This document shows positions 33,766 through 42,557 of a stretch of 64,000 bases of DNA, in pieces (position 1 is the first letter of the stretch; every line of letters begins with the position of its first letter). This stretch comes from Paenibacillus oenotherae. GTDB lineage: Bacteria; Bacillota; Bacilli; Paenibacillales; Paenibacillaceae. The DNA is taken from positions 1-64,000 of the forward strand of contig NZ_JAHZIJ010000009.1 in the NCBI RefSeq assembly GCF_019443105.1. The letters run 5' to 3'. The translations under genes and the position numbers were made by a program. Under the pieces are notes generated by a model, which saw only the letters and a list, made by a program, of their open reading frames with translations, was not told the DNA's origin and searched no databases.

Positions 33766-33946
33766 CCTGCGAATGTGCATGAATTTCGGTGAAAAGACGC
33801 CTAAAATATAAAATCCCTGCAGACATGCAGGAATTTGAGGAAAAACTGGCCCGATAATGGAAACTAGGATGAAATACCTGCTCTCTGGCAGGCATTTCAT
33901 CCTCAGCAGGCCAGTAACGGGGAAAAGCCTGCGGTTTCGCAGGCAT
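33766..33946 (+). repeat. Four-hairpin dispersed element, copy C
   Basis: Hairpins at 33766-33781, 33815-33832 (CCCTGCAGACATGCAGG), 33872-33897 (ATACCTGCTCTCTGGCAGGC core) and 33927-33945 (GCCTGCGGTTTCGCAGGC). A 7 bp microsatellite follows directly. Confidence 0.85.
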
Positions 33947-34044
33947 ATCTCGTATCTCGTATCTCGCATCTTGTATCTCACATCTCGTATGTCGTATCTC
34001 GTATCTCACATCTCGTATCTCACATCTCGTATCTCAAATCTCGC
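33947..34044. repeat. 7 bp tandem repeat ATCTCGT, fourteen units
   Basis: Units every 7 bp from 33947 to 34044 with variants such as ATCTCAC, ATCTCGC and ATGTCGT. It abuts hairpin element copy C. The 34045-34334 stretch after it has no supported gene. Confidence 0.9.
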
Positions 34045-34334
34045 GTGTTTCGATTGAAGAGAATGCGCAGACAGAGGAATTTAGCGAGAGTGCCCGGCTA
34101 GAAATATCGGATATGACGCTGCTTGTGAAGCTGGATGGCGAGAGCAGGCATAGCCTAGCTGTAATCACGCGCGATTGTGGAGTGCTGCAACAGCACAATT
34201 GCGTCACCGCAACCGATCGGCTATAACGGGGAGCCAACTTCACGATGCCATTGTCCATTTTCCCGTGGCGCAGTTGCCTGACGTCCATAACAGCCATGCT
34301 TGCTCCCACAGGAATCAGTCAGTAATACCGCTAT

Positions 34335-34796
34335 TTAGAGGGAATCCAGATATTTGCTCCCTGGTCTCTCTTCTGCATACTCCTCCATCACCTTGGTCCA
34401 AGCCGCGATATGGGAGGCGCCAACCTTGTCGATGATGGCCTGCAGCTGTTCCATTTGCACTGCTGTAAGCTCCTGCAGCAGCTCCGATCCGCTCCCGGTC
34501 AGGTGCAGCCGCTTTATCCGTTTATCATGCGGATCTGAATCCGTCGTAATATAATTTTTCTCCCTCAGCTGCCTGAGCGGTACGTTCAACGCCTGCTTGG
34601 TGACCTCAAGAATCGTCAGCAGTTCATTGACACTAAGTCCGGGCAAATGGCCGATAAAAAAGAGAATCCGGTGGTGGACACGCTGTATCGCGTACTTCTC
34701 CGCTATTCTGTCCGGCTTCTCATTGAGACTGCGGTATGCAAAGAAAAATAGAGCGATTTTCTTATAAAGTGCATGCTCGTGTTCCGATGCCGTCAC
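34335..34796 (-). CDS. MarR-family transcriptional regulator
   Basis: 153 residues, GTG start at 34796 after AAGGAG. The winged helix is visible: LSVNELLTILEVTKQALNVPLRQLREKNYI followed by the DPHDKRIKRLHLTGSG wing. It is divergent from the CidA/LrgB-type pair, with two 29 bp palindromes between them, so it almost certainly represses itself and that operon. Ligand unknown. Confidence 0.9.
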   Translation of the reverse strand: MTASEHEHALYKKIALFFFAYRSLNEKPDRIAEKYAIQRVHHRILFFIGHLPGLSVNELLTILEVTKQALNVPLRQLREKNYITTDSDPHDKRIKRLHLTGSGSELLQELTAVQMEQLQAIIDKVGASHIAAWTKVMEEYAEERPGSKYLDSL

Positions 34797-34850
34797 TGGT
34801 ATTTAGCGCTCCTTCCATACTCCCTTTCTGTTTCAGTATATCAAAATAAA

Positions 34851-34879
34851 GGAATAGGTCAATCTTGTTGACGTATTCC
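34851..34879. promoter_or_regulatory. MarR operator, site 1 (near-perfect 29 bp palindrome)
   Basis: Arms GGAATAGGTCAA and TTGACGTATTCC (one mismatch) around a 5 bp centre, just upstream of the MarR gene. Shares the AATAGGTCAA core with site 2. Confidence 0.75.
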
Positions 34880-34896
34880 CGAATGCCCTTGTATAC

Positions 34897-34925
34897 TTAA
34901 TAGGTCAATTTAATTGACCTATTAA
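34897..34925. promoter_or_regulatory. MarR operator, site 2 (perfect 29 bp palindrome)
   Basis: Arms TTAATAGGTCAATT and AATTGACCTATTAA around a single T. Centre-to-centre distance to site 1 is 46 bp. It sits before the CidA/LrgA-type gene. Confidence 0.8.
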
Positions 34926-34989
34926 TAAGCCGAGCTTATACAAAGGGGGCAGTCGTGTTCCACCATCATAACGGAGCGCGGCCAAATCT

Positions 34990-35361
34990 ATGAAAATCAT
35001 AACCATTATAGTCCAAATCGGAATTCTCTACTTATTCTATCTGGCGGGCGAGTGGGTTCAAGAGCTCCTGAGCCTGACGCTGCCAGGGAGCATTCTCGGT
35101 TTGTTATTGCTGTGGGCAGCACTGCTATGCAAGCTTCTCCCTGCCAAGTGGATCGACTCCGGAGCGAACTTCATCCAGAGCTATCTGCCGCTTATCTTCA
35201 TTCCGGCTACGATTGGCATTATGAATTATTTTAATATTTTCGCGGGCAAAGGAATGCTGTTGATTCTGGTCGTTATCGCCAGCACGCTCATTACGATGGT
35301 CGCAGCCGGCTACACCAGTCAATTCATTGTCCGCCTGGCCGGCAAAGGAAAGGAACTCTAA
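34990..35361 (+). CDS. CidA/LrgA-family holin-like membrane protein
   Basis: 123 residues, four predicted helices. The signature GSILGLLLLWAALL and the loop PAKWIDSGANFIQSYLPLIFIPATIGIMNYF identify the family. CidA/LrgA proteins work with LrgB-like partners and are linked to autolysis, or to pyruvate/acetate movement under overflow metabolism. Followed 2 bp later by the LrgB-type gene; under the divergent MarR regulator. Confidence 0.9.
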   Translation: MKIITIIVQIGILYLFYLAGEWVQELLSLTLPGSILGLLLLWAALLCKLLPAKWIDSGANFIQSYLPLIFIPATIGIMNYFNIFAGKGMLLILVVIASTLITMVAAGYTSQFIVRLAGKGKEL

Positions 35362-35363
35362 TC

Positions 35364-36050
35364 ATGCCTATGCCGCTTACCGCAGTCATCATTGTTGTTC
35401 TTACCGCTATGCTGTATCTTCTGATGAACCGTATCTATAAGAAATATAAGCTGCCTTTCCTGGTGCCGGTCATAACGACTTCCTTCTCCATCATCTTGAT
35501 CCTGACCGGCTTTCACATTCCATATGACACCTTTATGATCGGCGGTCAATGGATCAATCTGCTGCTAGGCCCCGCTGTTGTCTCACTGGCATATCCGCTG
35601 TACAGGCAGCGGGCCCAGCTGATGCAAAATGTCGTTCCGATACTGGGGGGAGTGATCGTCGGTTCTATTGTGGGCATGCTTACCGGCCTCGTATTCGCCG
35701 AGCTGCTTGGTGTAACCGAGCAGATTCTCTACACGCTTCTGCCCAAGTCGATTACAACACCTGTGGCGATTCAGATTGCCTCCGAGCTGGGCGGCATCTC
35801 TTCATTAGCCGCATCATTCGTTATGATAGCGGGCTTCACAGGCCTTATTCTGGGACCCGCCACGTTCAAATTATGCAAAATCGACAGCATCATCGGCCGG
35901 GGAATCGGACTGGGGAGCGCTTCGCATGCCATCGGTACTGTGAAAGCAATCGAGTATGGCGAGCAGGCCGTATCGATGAGCTCTGTCGCGATGACCATCT
36001 GCGCATTAGTAGGCTCCTTATTGGCGCCGCTCATTGTCTGGTTTTTGTAA
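35364..36050 (+). CDS. lrgB: LrgB-family membrane protein
   Basis: 228 residues with about seven helices and the LrgB signature (LLGPAVVSLAYPLYRQ, LLPKSITTPVAIQIASELGG, GLGSASHAIGT). Forms the second half of the CidAB/LrgAB-type pair. Ends in a strong terminator. Confidence 0.92.
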   Translation: MPMPLTAVIIVVLTAMLYLLMNRIYKKYKLPFLVPVITTSFSIILILTGFHIPYDTFMIGGQWINLLLGPAVVSLAYPLYRQRAQLMQNVVPILGGVIVGSIVGMLTGLVFAELLGVTEQILYTLLPKSITTPVAIQIASELGGISSLAASFVMIAGFTGLILGPATFKLCKIDSIIGRGIGLGSASHAIGTVKAIEYGEQAVSMSSVAMTICALVGSLLAPLIVWFL

Positions 36051-36053
36051 AAG

Positions 36054-36103
36054 AATCCCCCTTCTTCAAAGCGGACATCTCCGGGTGAAGAAGAGGGATT
36101 TTT
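36054..36103 (+). terminator. Terminator between convergent lrgB and aldehyde dehydrogenase genes
   Basis: AATCCC-C-CTTCTTCA pairs with TGAAGAAG-A-GGGATT and ends in TTTTT. The opposite strand ends in TTCTTTTAC, so it can serve both genes. Confidence 0.8.
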
Positions 36104-36139
36104 CGTCTATAGGGCTTCTACAGTTTCTGCGGTTTGCCG

Positions 36140-37528
36140 TTATTTCATCACTTTGCGGATCAGTTTGATCTTCTTCAAGGAATAGGGCGGGTAGATGAAG
36201 CTCCAGTTAATCTTTGTCCGCTTCTTGAGCACGCTCTTCATATGCGAGAATGTCTCAAAGCTTTTGCGTCCATGATAGGATCCGGTGCCTGACGCTCCCA
36301 CTCCGCCGAAGGGCAGATGAGGGCTTGTCAGATGAATCATCGTATCATTGACACAGCCGCCGCCGAAGGACACCCGTTCCAGCACCTGCTGCTCCGTATC
36401 CTTGTTGGTTGTAAACACGTACAACGCGAGCGGCTTGGATCTCCCGTTGATCCTCTGAATGGCCGCATCCAGATTATCATAGGCTAGCACGGGAAGAATC
36501 GGCCCGAATATCTCCTCCTCCATCACCTTGTCATCCCAAGTCACATCATCCATAATCGTTGGAGCAATATACAGATCATCCCGCTGCGAATCACCGCCTG
36601 CTGCAATTTTGTCCAGATCCAGCAGCCCCACGAGCCGCTCCCAATGACGCTCATTCACAATTCTGCCGAAATCAGCACTGTTTTGCGGATTGTCTCCGTA
36701 GAAGGCAGTAATCTTGTCTTTCATTCTCGCGACAAGCGACTCCTTAATATCCTTGTGGACGAGAATGTAGTCCGGGGCAACACAGGTCTGTCCGGCATTG
36801 AGAAACTTGCCCCATATGATTCGGTGTGCGGCGAGCTCGATATCGGAATCACGATCAACGATGCATGGGCTTTTTCCACCCAATTCCAGCGTTACAGGCA
36901 CAAGGTTCTTCGCCGCTGCCTCCATCACGATGCGCCCAACCCCGATACTGCCGGTAAAAAAGATATAGTCAAAAGGAGTATGAATCAGCGCAGAGGTGGC
37001 TTCCCTGCCCCCTTCGACAACAGCAATGTAGTGCTCTTTGAAATTCGCGCGTAGAATCGCGGTGATGGCCGCAGATATATGAGGGGTGAACTCCGACGGC
37101 TTCACCACAGCGCAATTGCCTGCAGCAATCGCTCCGATAAGCGGCTCCATCACGATCATGAAAGGGTAGTTATAAGGGCCGATAACAAGCACCGATCCGT
37201 AAGGTTCGGGATAAATATAGCTCTTGGAGCCCCAATGGACAAGAGGCGTACGGACAAGCTTGACCTTGGCCCATTTCTTCAAGTGCTTGCTAATATAGCG
37301 GATGCTTTCATATACGAACCCGATTTCCGTTGCATAAGCCTCGAATTCGGACTTGCGAAGATCCTTATGCATCGCCTCAATAAGCAAAGCTTCATGCTGC
37401 TTGATCGCAGCCTTGAGCAGCTCGAGCTGCTTGAGCCGGTAATCGACGGATCGCGTTGAGCCGGATTGGACATACTCCTGCTGGCTTCTCACTATGCCCA
37501 ATGCCATAGTAGCATTCATTGTTTCCAT
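36140..37528 (-). CDS. Aldehyde dehydrogenase, class 3/YwdH-like
   Basis: 462 residues. Catalytic Cys249 (NAGQTCVAPDY) and general base Glu215 (PVTLELGGKSP) are present, with the NAD site FTGSIGVGR and the class 3 motifs IGPYNYPF and GGCVNDTMIH. A basic C-terminal tail (KKIKLIRKVMK) may associate with membrane, as in long-chain aldehyde dehydrogenases. It oxidises aldehydes to acids with NAD(P). It stands alone, convergent with lrgB. Confidence 0.9.
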   Translation of the reverse strand: METMNATMALGIVRSQQEYVQSGSTRSVDYRLKQLELLKAAIKQHEALLIEAMHKDLRKSEFEAYATEIGFVYESIRYISKHLKKWAKVKLVRTPLVHWGSKSYIYPEPYGSVLVIGPYNYPFMIVMEPLIGAIAAGNCAVVKPSEFTPHISAAITAILRANFKEHYIAVVEGGREATSALIHTPFDYIFFTGSIGVGRIVMEAAAKNLVPVTLELGGKSPCIVDRDSDIELAAHRIIWGKFLNAGQTCVAPDYILVHKDIKESLVARMKDKITAFYGDNPQNSADFGRIVNERHWERLVGLLDLDKIAAGGDSQRDDLYIAPTIMDDVTWDDKVMEEEIFGPILPVLAYDNLDAAIQRINGRSKPLALYVFTTNKDTEQQVLERVSFGGGCVNDTMIHLTSPHLPFGGVGASGTGSYHGRKSFETFSHMKSVLKKRTKINWSFIYPPYSLKKIKLIRKVMK

Positions 37529-37710
37529 CGGCGGCGCCCCCTTCCTGCCAATCCTGCCGTACTGTTACACTCGCGGTGCTGTCATACTTGCGGCGCTGTC
37601 ATTCTTGTGAACTTTGTCACTGCATATCCTTACATCATCTGATACAATGGGAACCATACCTATATAATTTCTGTTATACATCGATAACATTCCTATAGAG
37701 GTGAGCGCTG

Positions 37711-38007
37711 ATGAGAAAAGAGCATATTGTTTATTTTAAGGTGATCCACAAGGGAGAGGCAAGTCTGCTTAGGGGACTCCTCTACTTGGAAGAAGGCCAA
37801 GAGCCCACCCTTCAAGATTTCGAGCAGTGTCTGCGAGCATGCGGCCATGATGTCCGCGTCATAGACCAGGAGCAGTTCATATTCACGGCTAACAGAGACG
37901 GCGAGGATTACACCATCGATGTGATCGAGGATTACGAACAAACCCATCGGGATCTATATTCCGATAGCTTGAACAAAACCTTTATCAAGAAGGATCGTAT
38001 TCTGTAG
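37711..38007 (+). CDS. Small acidic cytosolic protein, unknown function
   Basis: 98 residues; the ATG follows GAGGTGAGCGCTG. Alternating strands and helices (HIVYFKVIHKGEASLLRG, LRACGHDVRVIDQEQFIFTA, YTIDVIEDYEQTHRD) suggest one compact domain. I do not recognise the family. Well-formed start and codon use support a real gene. Confidence 0.7.
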   Translation: MRKEHIVYFKVIHKGEASLLRGLLYLEEGQEPTLQDFEQCLRACGHDVRVIDQEQFIFTANRDGEDYTIDVIEDYEQTHRDLYSDSLNKTFIKKDRIL

Positions 38008-38049
38008 AACCCCCCTGTAAAGGGGATCGAGTATATTATTGGCGAACAT

Positions 38050-38232
38050 TCCTGCGAGAATGCATGTATTCCTTCGTTCCGATCTGCTGAGTGATGAAAT
38101 GCCTGCGAACAAGCAGGCTTTTCGCCGTATTCGCCCTTTTTGAGCCCAAGCTGCCTCATATTCCTGCTTACTCGCAGGCATTCTGCATCTAAGACCCTTT
38201 TTGACCAAAATTCCTGCTCTTTCGCAGGATTC
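38050..38232 (-). repeat. Four-hairpin dispersed element, copy D (inverted)
   Basis: Hairpins in the order 38050-38065, 38101-38117 (GCCTGCGAACAAGCAGGC), 38162-38180 and 38211-38228 (CCTGCTCTTTCGCAGG). Orientation is opposite to copies A, B, C and G. It follows the 37711 gene. Confidence 0.8.
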
Positions 38233-38293
38233 CTTGATTCCCTGAAGTAATGACAATCCGCAAGCAACCTGCAAGGGAATCCGCAACTGAAGT

Positions 38294-38423
38294 ACGGATT
38301 ACGGTTCGCGGTTGACGAGTTACGGATTATGGTTCGCGGTTAACGAGTTACGGTTGACGAGTTACGGATTATGGTTCGCGGTTAACGAGTTACGGTTGAC
38401 GGATTACGGTTCGCGGTTGACGA
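38294..38423. repeat. 28 bp tandem repeat with partial units
   Basis: Units at 38294, 38322, 38364 and 38399 (last incomplete) contain ACGGATTAYGGTTCGCGGTT, separated by half-units ACGGTTGACGAGTT. About 60 bp from hairpin element D. The remaining gap to 38664 shows no gene. Confidence 0.85.
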
Positions 38424-38664
38424 ATGAAAGTTGGCGACGGATCCAGGCGCCTTGCTTTGCCTCATAGCTTGTCTCATAGTTTGCCGAACTACTGTGGCTG
38501 TCATTCCTGCTTATCGGCCTTGTGAATCGTCGCTGGGATAGCTTGCACATACGGAGTCCATGCGGAATTTATGCGGAATCCAATTTGTCCATGCGTTCGG
38601 CCCAATGAGTGACCCGCTCCTACTTCGCACCGCACGCCTTCGACAGCGTTCTCCTCCAGACTTT

Positions 38665-39534
38665 CTAAAAATAATAAGTGCCCTTAACTATAACCTCGCC
38701 TTCGGCATCCATAGCCGCTACAGTGTATGCGTCCTCCTGCTGGGGTAATACGGCAAACCAATAAGTGTAGCCATCTTTACCAGGAATAATTTTGGCCATT
38801 TGCTGTATGTTATGCTCCTTGTTCGTTATGCGGATTTGAGAAATTCGCGAATCTATAATGGCGCCACAAAAAAGCGGAACTGTATCAAGCCTGAACCATG
38901 CAGTAATCAAGCTTTTCGCACCCATTTGACCGGGGCCCTCTGGAAAAGCATACGAACTACTCTGCTGCCTCCCCCATTTCTGCGAACCCCACTCGTAATA
39001 ATCGACTCCCATGGATATCCTGTGATACTGATCCCGTTTCTTCGAGAAAATCAGCATGATCTCATCTCCAACGCTTTCCTTATCCAGCATCTCCTTCTTG
39101 TTCTCCGGCACTGCCTGATCCATATTGGGATCGGGATAGGCCTGATTAATCAGTTGCTCCCACTCGCTGTCTGCAGGAGATTTCTTGGATAGCAGCACAT
39201 TCACTTCCTCATCGGACAAAACAGGGATGACAGGGATGGCTCCTTCTGCGGATTCCGCAAGCTGGGCAGGCTGCTCAAGCGAACCAGCCATATACGTTTC
39301 GGCACCGCCCCGGCTGTTCGAAGCTTTATCGATAATAAACAACATCAGCCCCAATAAACATAGGAGGCTTATACTTGACACCGCTAACGGGCGCAGCACT
39401 TTTCTTGACCGGACCTGTGCCGTCGATGCCATTGCCTTGTCTTTGATCTGTGCAGCCAGCTGATCGGTAAAGGTTGTGCGGTTCAATGGATTGCCCTGCA
39501 GCTCCTCGTACCAGTAAGGGTTAGATCGGTTCAT
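38665..39534 (-). CDS. Probable membrane anti-sigma factor partner of the ECF sigma gene
   Basis: 289 residues: a short cytoplasmic N-terminus (about 1-48), one membrane helix (VSSISLLCLLGLMLFII) and an extracellular domain of about 220 residues rich in acidic and aromatic residues. The start overlaps the sigma gene by 14 nt, the usual sigma/anti-sigma arrangement. No zinc-binding HxxxCxxC motif is seen, so it is not a ZAS-type anti-sigma. Role inferred from position and topology. Confidence 0.65.
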   Translation of the reverse strand: MNRSNPYWYEELQGNPLNRTTFTDQLAAQIKDKAMASTAQVRSRKVLRPLAVSSISLLCLLGLMLFIIDKASNSRGGAETYMAGSLEQPAQLAESAEGAIPVIPVLSDEEVNVLLSKKSPADSEWEQLINQAYPDPNMDQAVPENKKEMLDKESVGDEIMLIFSKKRDQYHRISMGVDYYEWGSQKWGRQQSSSYAFPEGPGQMGAKSLITAWFRLDTVPLFCGAIIDSRISQIRITNKEHNIQQMAKIIPGKDGYTYWFAVLPQQEDAYTVAAMDAEGEVIVKGTYYF

Positions 39535-40069
39535 TGATTAAACTCTCCTCCTTTAATAAGGCCGACATTCTCTTGCGGGCTCCGAATAACCTGGATTTGA
39601 CTGTCCCCTCGGGAATTTTCAATATATGAGCGATGTCGCTTATAGAAAGCTGATATTTGGCATGCAAGACGAGCACCTCCCGAAATTTCACCGGCAAATT
39701 GAATACCTGCTTCCACACATGATTCGCGGCTTCTTTCTCCAGAAAGGATTGTTCGGCAGAACGGCTGTATTCCTTGGAGACAGCGGTATCCACAAGCAGT
39801 ACTTTTCGAAAAAAAGCCGTGTTGCGATAATTGCAGCTAATATTTCGGGTAATTCGCAGCAGCCAGGTTTTAACCGAGGCCTCCCCCCTGAAGGATGATA
39901 TATGACGATAGACTTGCAAAAACACATCCTGCGTGATGTCGTCCGCCATGCTGCTGTTTTTCGTTAAGAAAAACGCAAAATTCCATACCTCTTGCCCGTA
40001 CTGCTTCATCAGTTCATCCAGCGTGAACGGGTCCATTTCGGTTAGATATTTCAAAGAATCGCTGTTCAA
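39521..40069 (-). CDS. ECF-type RNA polymerase sigma factor
   Basis: 182 residues from a TTG at 40069 preceded by GAGGTGAG. Region 2 (FAFFLTKNSSMADDITQDVFLQVYRHISSF, WLLRITRN) and region 4 (LPVKFREVLVLHAKYQLSISDIAHIL, IPEGTVKSRLFGARKRM) are intact; region 3 is absent, as in ECF factors. It likely transcribes its own operon from the element at 40090-40117. The signal sensed is unknown. Confidence 0.92.
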   Translation of the reverse strand: MNSDSLKYLTEMDPFTLDELMKQYGQEVWNFAFFLTKNSSMADDITQDVFLQVYRHISSFRGEASVKTWLLRITRNISCNYRNTAFFRKVLLVDTAVSKEYSRSAEQSFLEKEAANHVWKQVFNLPVKFREVLVLHAKYQLSISDIAHILKIPEGTVKSRLFGARKRMSALLKEESLINEPI

Positions 40070-40089
40070 TTATTCTCACCTCACTAATA

Positions 40090-40117
40090 TAGACAATCCA
40101 TCGCACGTTTTGGTTCA
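40090..40117 (-). promoter_or_regulatory. Candidate ECF autoregulatory promoter
   Basis: On the minus strand TGAACC, 16 bp, TGTCTA. The TGAAC-type -35 and the GTCT-containing -10 with 16 bp spacing suit an ECF holoenzyme, 20 bp upstream of the sigma start. Confidence 0.45.
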
Positions 40118-40226
40118 TTAATGACTGCAATCTTCCATTGACGGCAACGGGATAATATAGAAGAATGAAGTATTAACAGGCTGGGCTATTCGCTCAGTTC
40201 GAACCTAGAGGGAGCATGATGGAGAT

Positions 40227-41003
40227 ATGAGCTATAAAATTGTATTTTTTGACCTGGACGGTACCCTATTAAACGAAGAGAAGCAGATTCCTTCCGATGC
40301 GGCGGAAGCCATTCGCGAACTGAAGGAGCAAGGCGTGGAGCCCGTAATCGCAACCGGAAGAGCCCCTTACTTCTTCCTCCCGATTCTGGAGTCGCTCGGC
40401 ATTGATTCCTATATCAGCCTGAACGGAGCTTACGTTGTCTATCAGGGCCAACCGCTCCTCAAGCGGCCGATTCCCAAGACAGACCTCGAGAAGCTGGTAA
40501 CGCTGGCCGCAAGCCATCGCCATTCCCTAGTCTTCGAAGGCGGAGAAGCTTACTTCACCGACACTGAGGCGCATCCATTCGTGGAGGAGGCGATCTCATC
40601 GCTGCGCGTTGCTATGCCAGGCTTCGATCCCGGTTATTGGCGCAACGAGGATATTTATCAAGTATTCCTCCACTGCGAGTCCCATGAAGAACATCTGTAC
40701 GAGCAGCTGCTGCAAGAATTGAAGATGGTGCGCTGGCATGCAAAGGCGATGGATGTGCTGCCCTCCGATGGCTCCAAGGCACTCGGAATCGACATGCTGC
40801 TCCGCCATTTGAAGCTTCAGCCGGAGCAAGCCGTCGCTTTCGGTGATGGCCTTAACGACAAGGAAATGCTGACACATGTGGGCCTCGGCATCGCCATGGG
40901 CAACTCGCATCCGGAGCTGCTGCCGTTCGCCGACTACGTAACGGCCCATGTCGATGAAGGCGGCGTTGTCCAAGGTCTGCGGCATGCGGGCTTGCTGGCC
41001 TAA
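40227..41003 (+). CDS. Cof-type HAD-IIB phosphatase
   Basis: 258 residues; the ATG follows GGAGAT. HAD motifs: I FFDLDGTLL (nucleophile Asp9), II ATGRA, III the lysine in GSKALGIDML, IV FGDGLNDKEML. The IIB cap lies at about 85-185. Family enzymes dephosphorylate small sugar phosphates or cofactors such as flavin or pyridoxal phosphate. Hairpin AAGAAGGC / GCCTTCTT at 41002-41024 overlaps its stop but has no T run. Confidence 0.92.
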   Translation: MSYKIVFFDLDGTLLNEEKQIPSDAAEAIRELKEQGVEPVIATGRAPYFFLPILESLGIDSYISLNGAYVVYQGQPLLKRPIPKTDLEKLVTLAASHRHSLVFEGGEAYFTDTEAHPFVEEAISSLRVAMPGFDPGYWRNEDIYQVFLHCESHEEHLYEQLLQELKMVRWHAKAMDVLPSDGSKALGIDMLLRHLKLQPEQAVAFGDGLNDKEMLTHVGLGIAMGNSHPELLPFADYVTAHVDEGGVVQGLRHAGLLA

Positions 41004-41024
41004 GAAGGCAGTCGCGGCCTTCTT

Positions 41025-41248
41025 CTAGAACGATTAAACGTCAGCTGCTTTAACAGCATGCCAAATACCCCTCCGGCCAGCAGGGACTTGCGTTCATCCT
41101 GACATGAACGCCTCTTCCGCTGTCTGCCAGAGGGGCAACTGCACGATAATACTCATCTTGGCGGGCATCGCCATTATTTGAAGGAAGCCTTTTGCAATAC
41201 CGATGCTCGCCTCTCATTCCTGAAGCCTCACACCGCTGCTCCCGCTTG
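41025..41248. other. Gene-free stretch
   Basis: Contains a long imperfect inverted repeat (ACCCCTCCGGCCAGCAG ... CTGTCTGCCAGAGGGG, with inner GCGTTCAT / ATGAACGC). This is possibly an RNA structure or the common end of two convergent transcripts. Confidence 0.35.
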
Positions 41249-42010
41249 TTATTCTTGGGGCTCGGAGAGCATTTTCTGGAGATCTATAAGTTCATAGAAT
41301 ACTTTGGGGATCGTAAACTGCTGGTCCTGAGCGAAGAGCTTGGTTATCTCCTCTTCGTCATTCAACATCCGCTCCTCCTTGATAGCCTCAACCTGATTAT
41401 GGAGACGCTCCATCTGCTTGTCCAGTGCAGCTGCGGAATCCGCGGCCTCCTTCAGCTCCTGAAGAAGCTGTGCGGGCACTTCCTGATTGTATTTATAGAA
41501 AATTTTGTGCTCCAGACTTGCCCAGAAATCCATCGCAATCGTCCGAATCTGAATCTCCACACAGACCTGCTCCTGCCGATCCGACATAAATACAGGAACC
41601 TCAACAAGAAGATGAAGGCTTTGGTAACCATTGGGTTTGGGATTCTTAATATAATCCTTTACCTCCAAGACGGTCAGATCGCATTGCTTACTGAGCATCT
41701 CGCTGATCAGATAGATATCGGAAAGGAAAGAGCATGTAATTCGCAATCCGGCAATGTCTCTAATCTTGTACTTGATGCTTTCTAAAGAAAGGTCGTCCCC
41801 TTTCCGCATGAGCTTCTTCAAGATGCTTTCCGGTGATTTCAAACGGGACTTGGTATGCTCGATCGGATTATAATCATGAACCAAATGAAATTCTTCCTTC
41901 AAAATATCAACCTTCGTCTCCAACTCCTGCAGCGCAAATTTATATTGCATCAGGAACCGGATAATTTCCCGCTTCATGTTTTTGAATTGTTCGACTTGAA
42001 TAGGTGTCAT
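41249..42010 (-). CDS. Small alarmone synthetase (RelA/SpoT synthetase domain only)
   Basis: 253 residues from the ATG at 42010, which has GGGAAGAGAAGGA before it; an upstream ATG lacks a site. Synthetase motifs: EHTKSRLKSPESILKKL, IRDIAGLRITCSFLSDIY, KPNGYQSLHLLVEVP and VEIQIRTIAMDFWASLEHKIFYK. No HD hydrolase, TGS or ACT domain, so a stand-alone (p)ppGpp synthetase like RelP/RelQ. The C-terminus adds a helical tail needed for oligomerisation in relatives. Confidence 0.88.
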   Translation of the reverse strand: MTPIQVEQFKNMKREIIRFLMQYKFALQELETKVDILKEEFHLVHDYNPIEHTKSRLKSPESILKKLMRKGDDLSLESIKYKIRDIAGLRITCSFLSDIYLISEMLSKQCDLTVLEVKDYIKNPKPNGYQSLHLLVEVPVFMSDRQEQVCVEIQIRTIAMDFWASLEHKIFYKYNQEVPAQLLQELKEAADSAAALDKQMERLHNQVEAIKEERMLNDEEEITKLFAQDQQFTIPKVFYELIDLQKMLSEPQE

Positions 42011-42096
42011 TCCTTCTCTTCCCTTCTTGGGCCACATTCGCAAATTCGGCTCCTGCTGCTTGTTCTTGCCGACAAACAACAACGATCGCTTAACTG

Positions 42097-42300
42097 TTAC
42101 ACAACTTCAATATACTGAGAATATTTGGGCGCGTTATTCTTCCTGAATGACTGTACAAAGGTCCACACCAGCTTCTGCAAGTCCTTGTAGCCTTCTGGCA
42201 ACGGCGTGTAAAACAACCTCTTCCGATCAACAGATGCAAGAAAAATATCGCAGAATCGGTTTATCATAAAATCGTTATAGACCAGGTCGTTCATTCTCAT
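42097..42300 (-). CDS. Small protein at the end of a decayed locus
   Basis: 67 residues, MRMNDLVYNDFMINRFCDIFLASVDRKRLF..., starting about 4 bp after the stop of the preceding frameshifted frame. Mixed helix content; no family recognised. Probably belongs with the two broken genes upstream. Confidence 0.45.
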   Translation of the reverse strand: MRMNDLVYNDFMINRFCDIFLASVDRKRLFYTPLPEGYKDLQKLVWTFVQSFRKNNAPKYSQYIEVV

Positions 42301-42303
42301 ACT

Positions 42304-42557
42304 TTACAATACCTTTTGCATTCCTTCGGGCATGTCCAAATGGACATATTCGGAGTATGCAGGCTCCACCAGAGGCAGGAGATATTGCAAGTATAGCGCC
42401 CTATGGTTTTCTTCAGAGACCGCTTCAATCCGGCTGATGACCAGGGCAGCTGTGTTGACTCTACATGAAGCCCTAGCCACTTCATTGCCAATTCAAATAC
42501 GTATTGTTTGAAAGCGAACCTGTATTCTTCTTCAGGTATTACGGTTTCTGGAATCAT
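42304..42557 (-). pseudogene. Small gene with an internal frameshift
   Basis: The ATG at 42557 has a strong GAGGTGAGG site. The first frame (MIPETVIPEEEYRFAFKQYV..) remains protein-like to about 42465. From there a different frame is protein-like (NTAALVISRIEAVSEENHRA, then LYLQYLLPLVEPAYSEYVHL) to a TAA at 42304. One indel near 42450-42470 joins them, giving about 84 residues. A real mutation or a sequence error cannot be distinguished here. Confidence 0.55.

Noticed and set aside
34045-34225. A plus-strand stretch that stays open and reads protein-like (IEENAQTEEFSESARLEISD)
   Set aside because: No start codon with a ribosome site; it begins inside the ATCTCGT microsatellite. At most a gene remnant.
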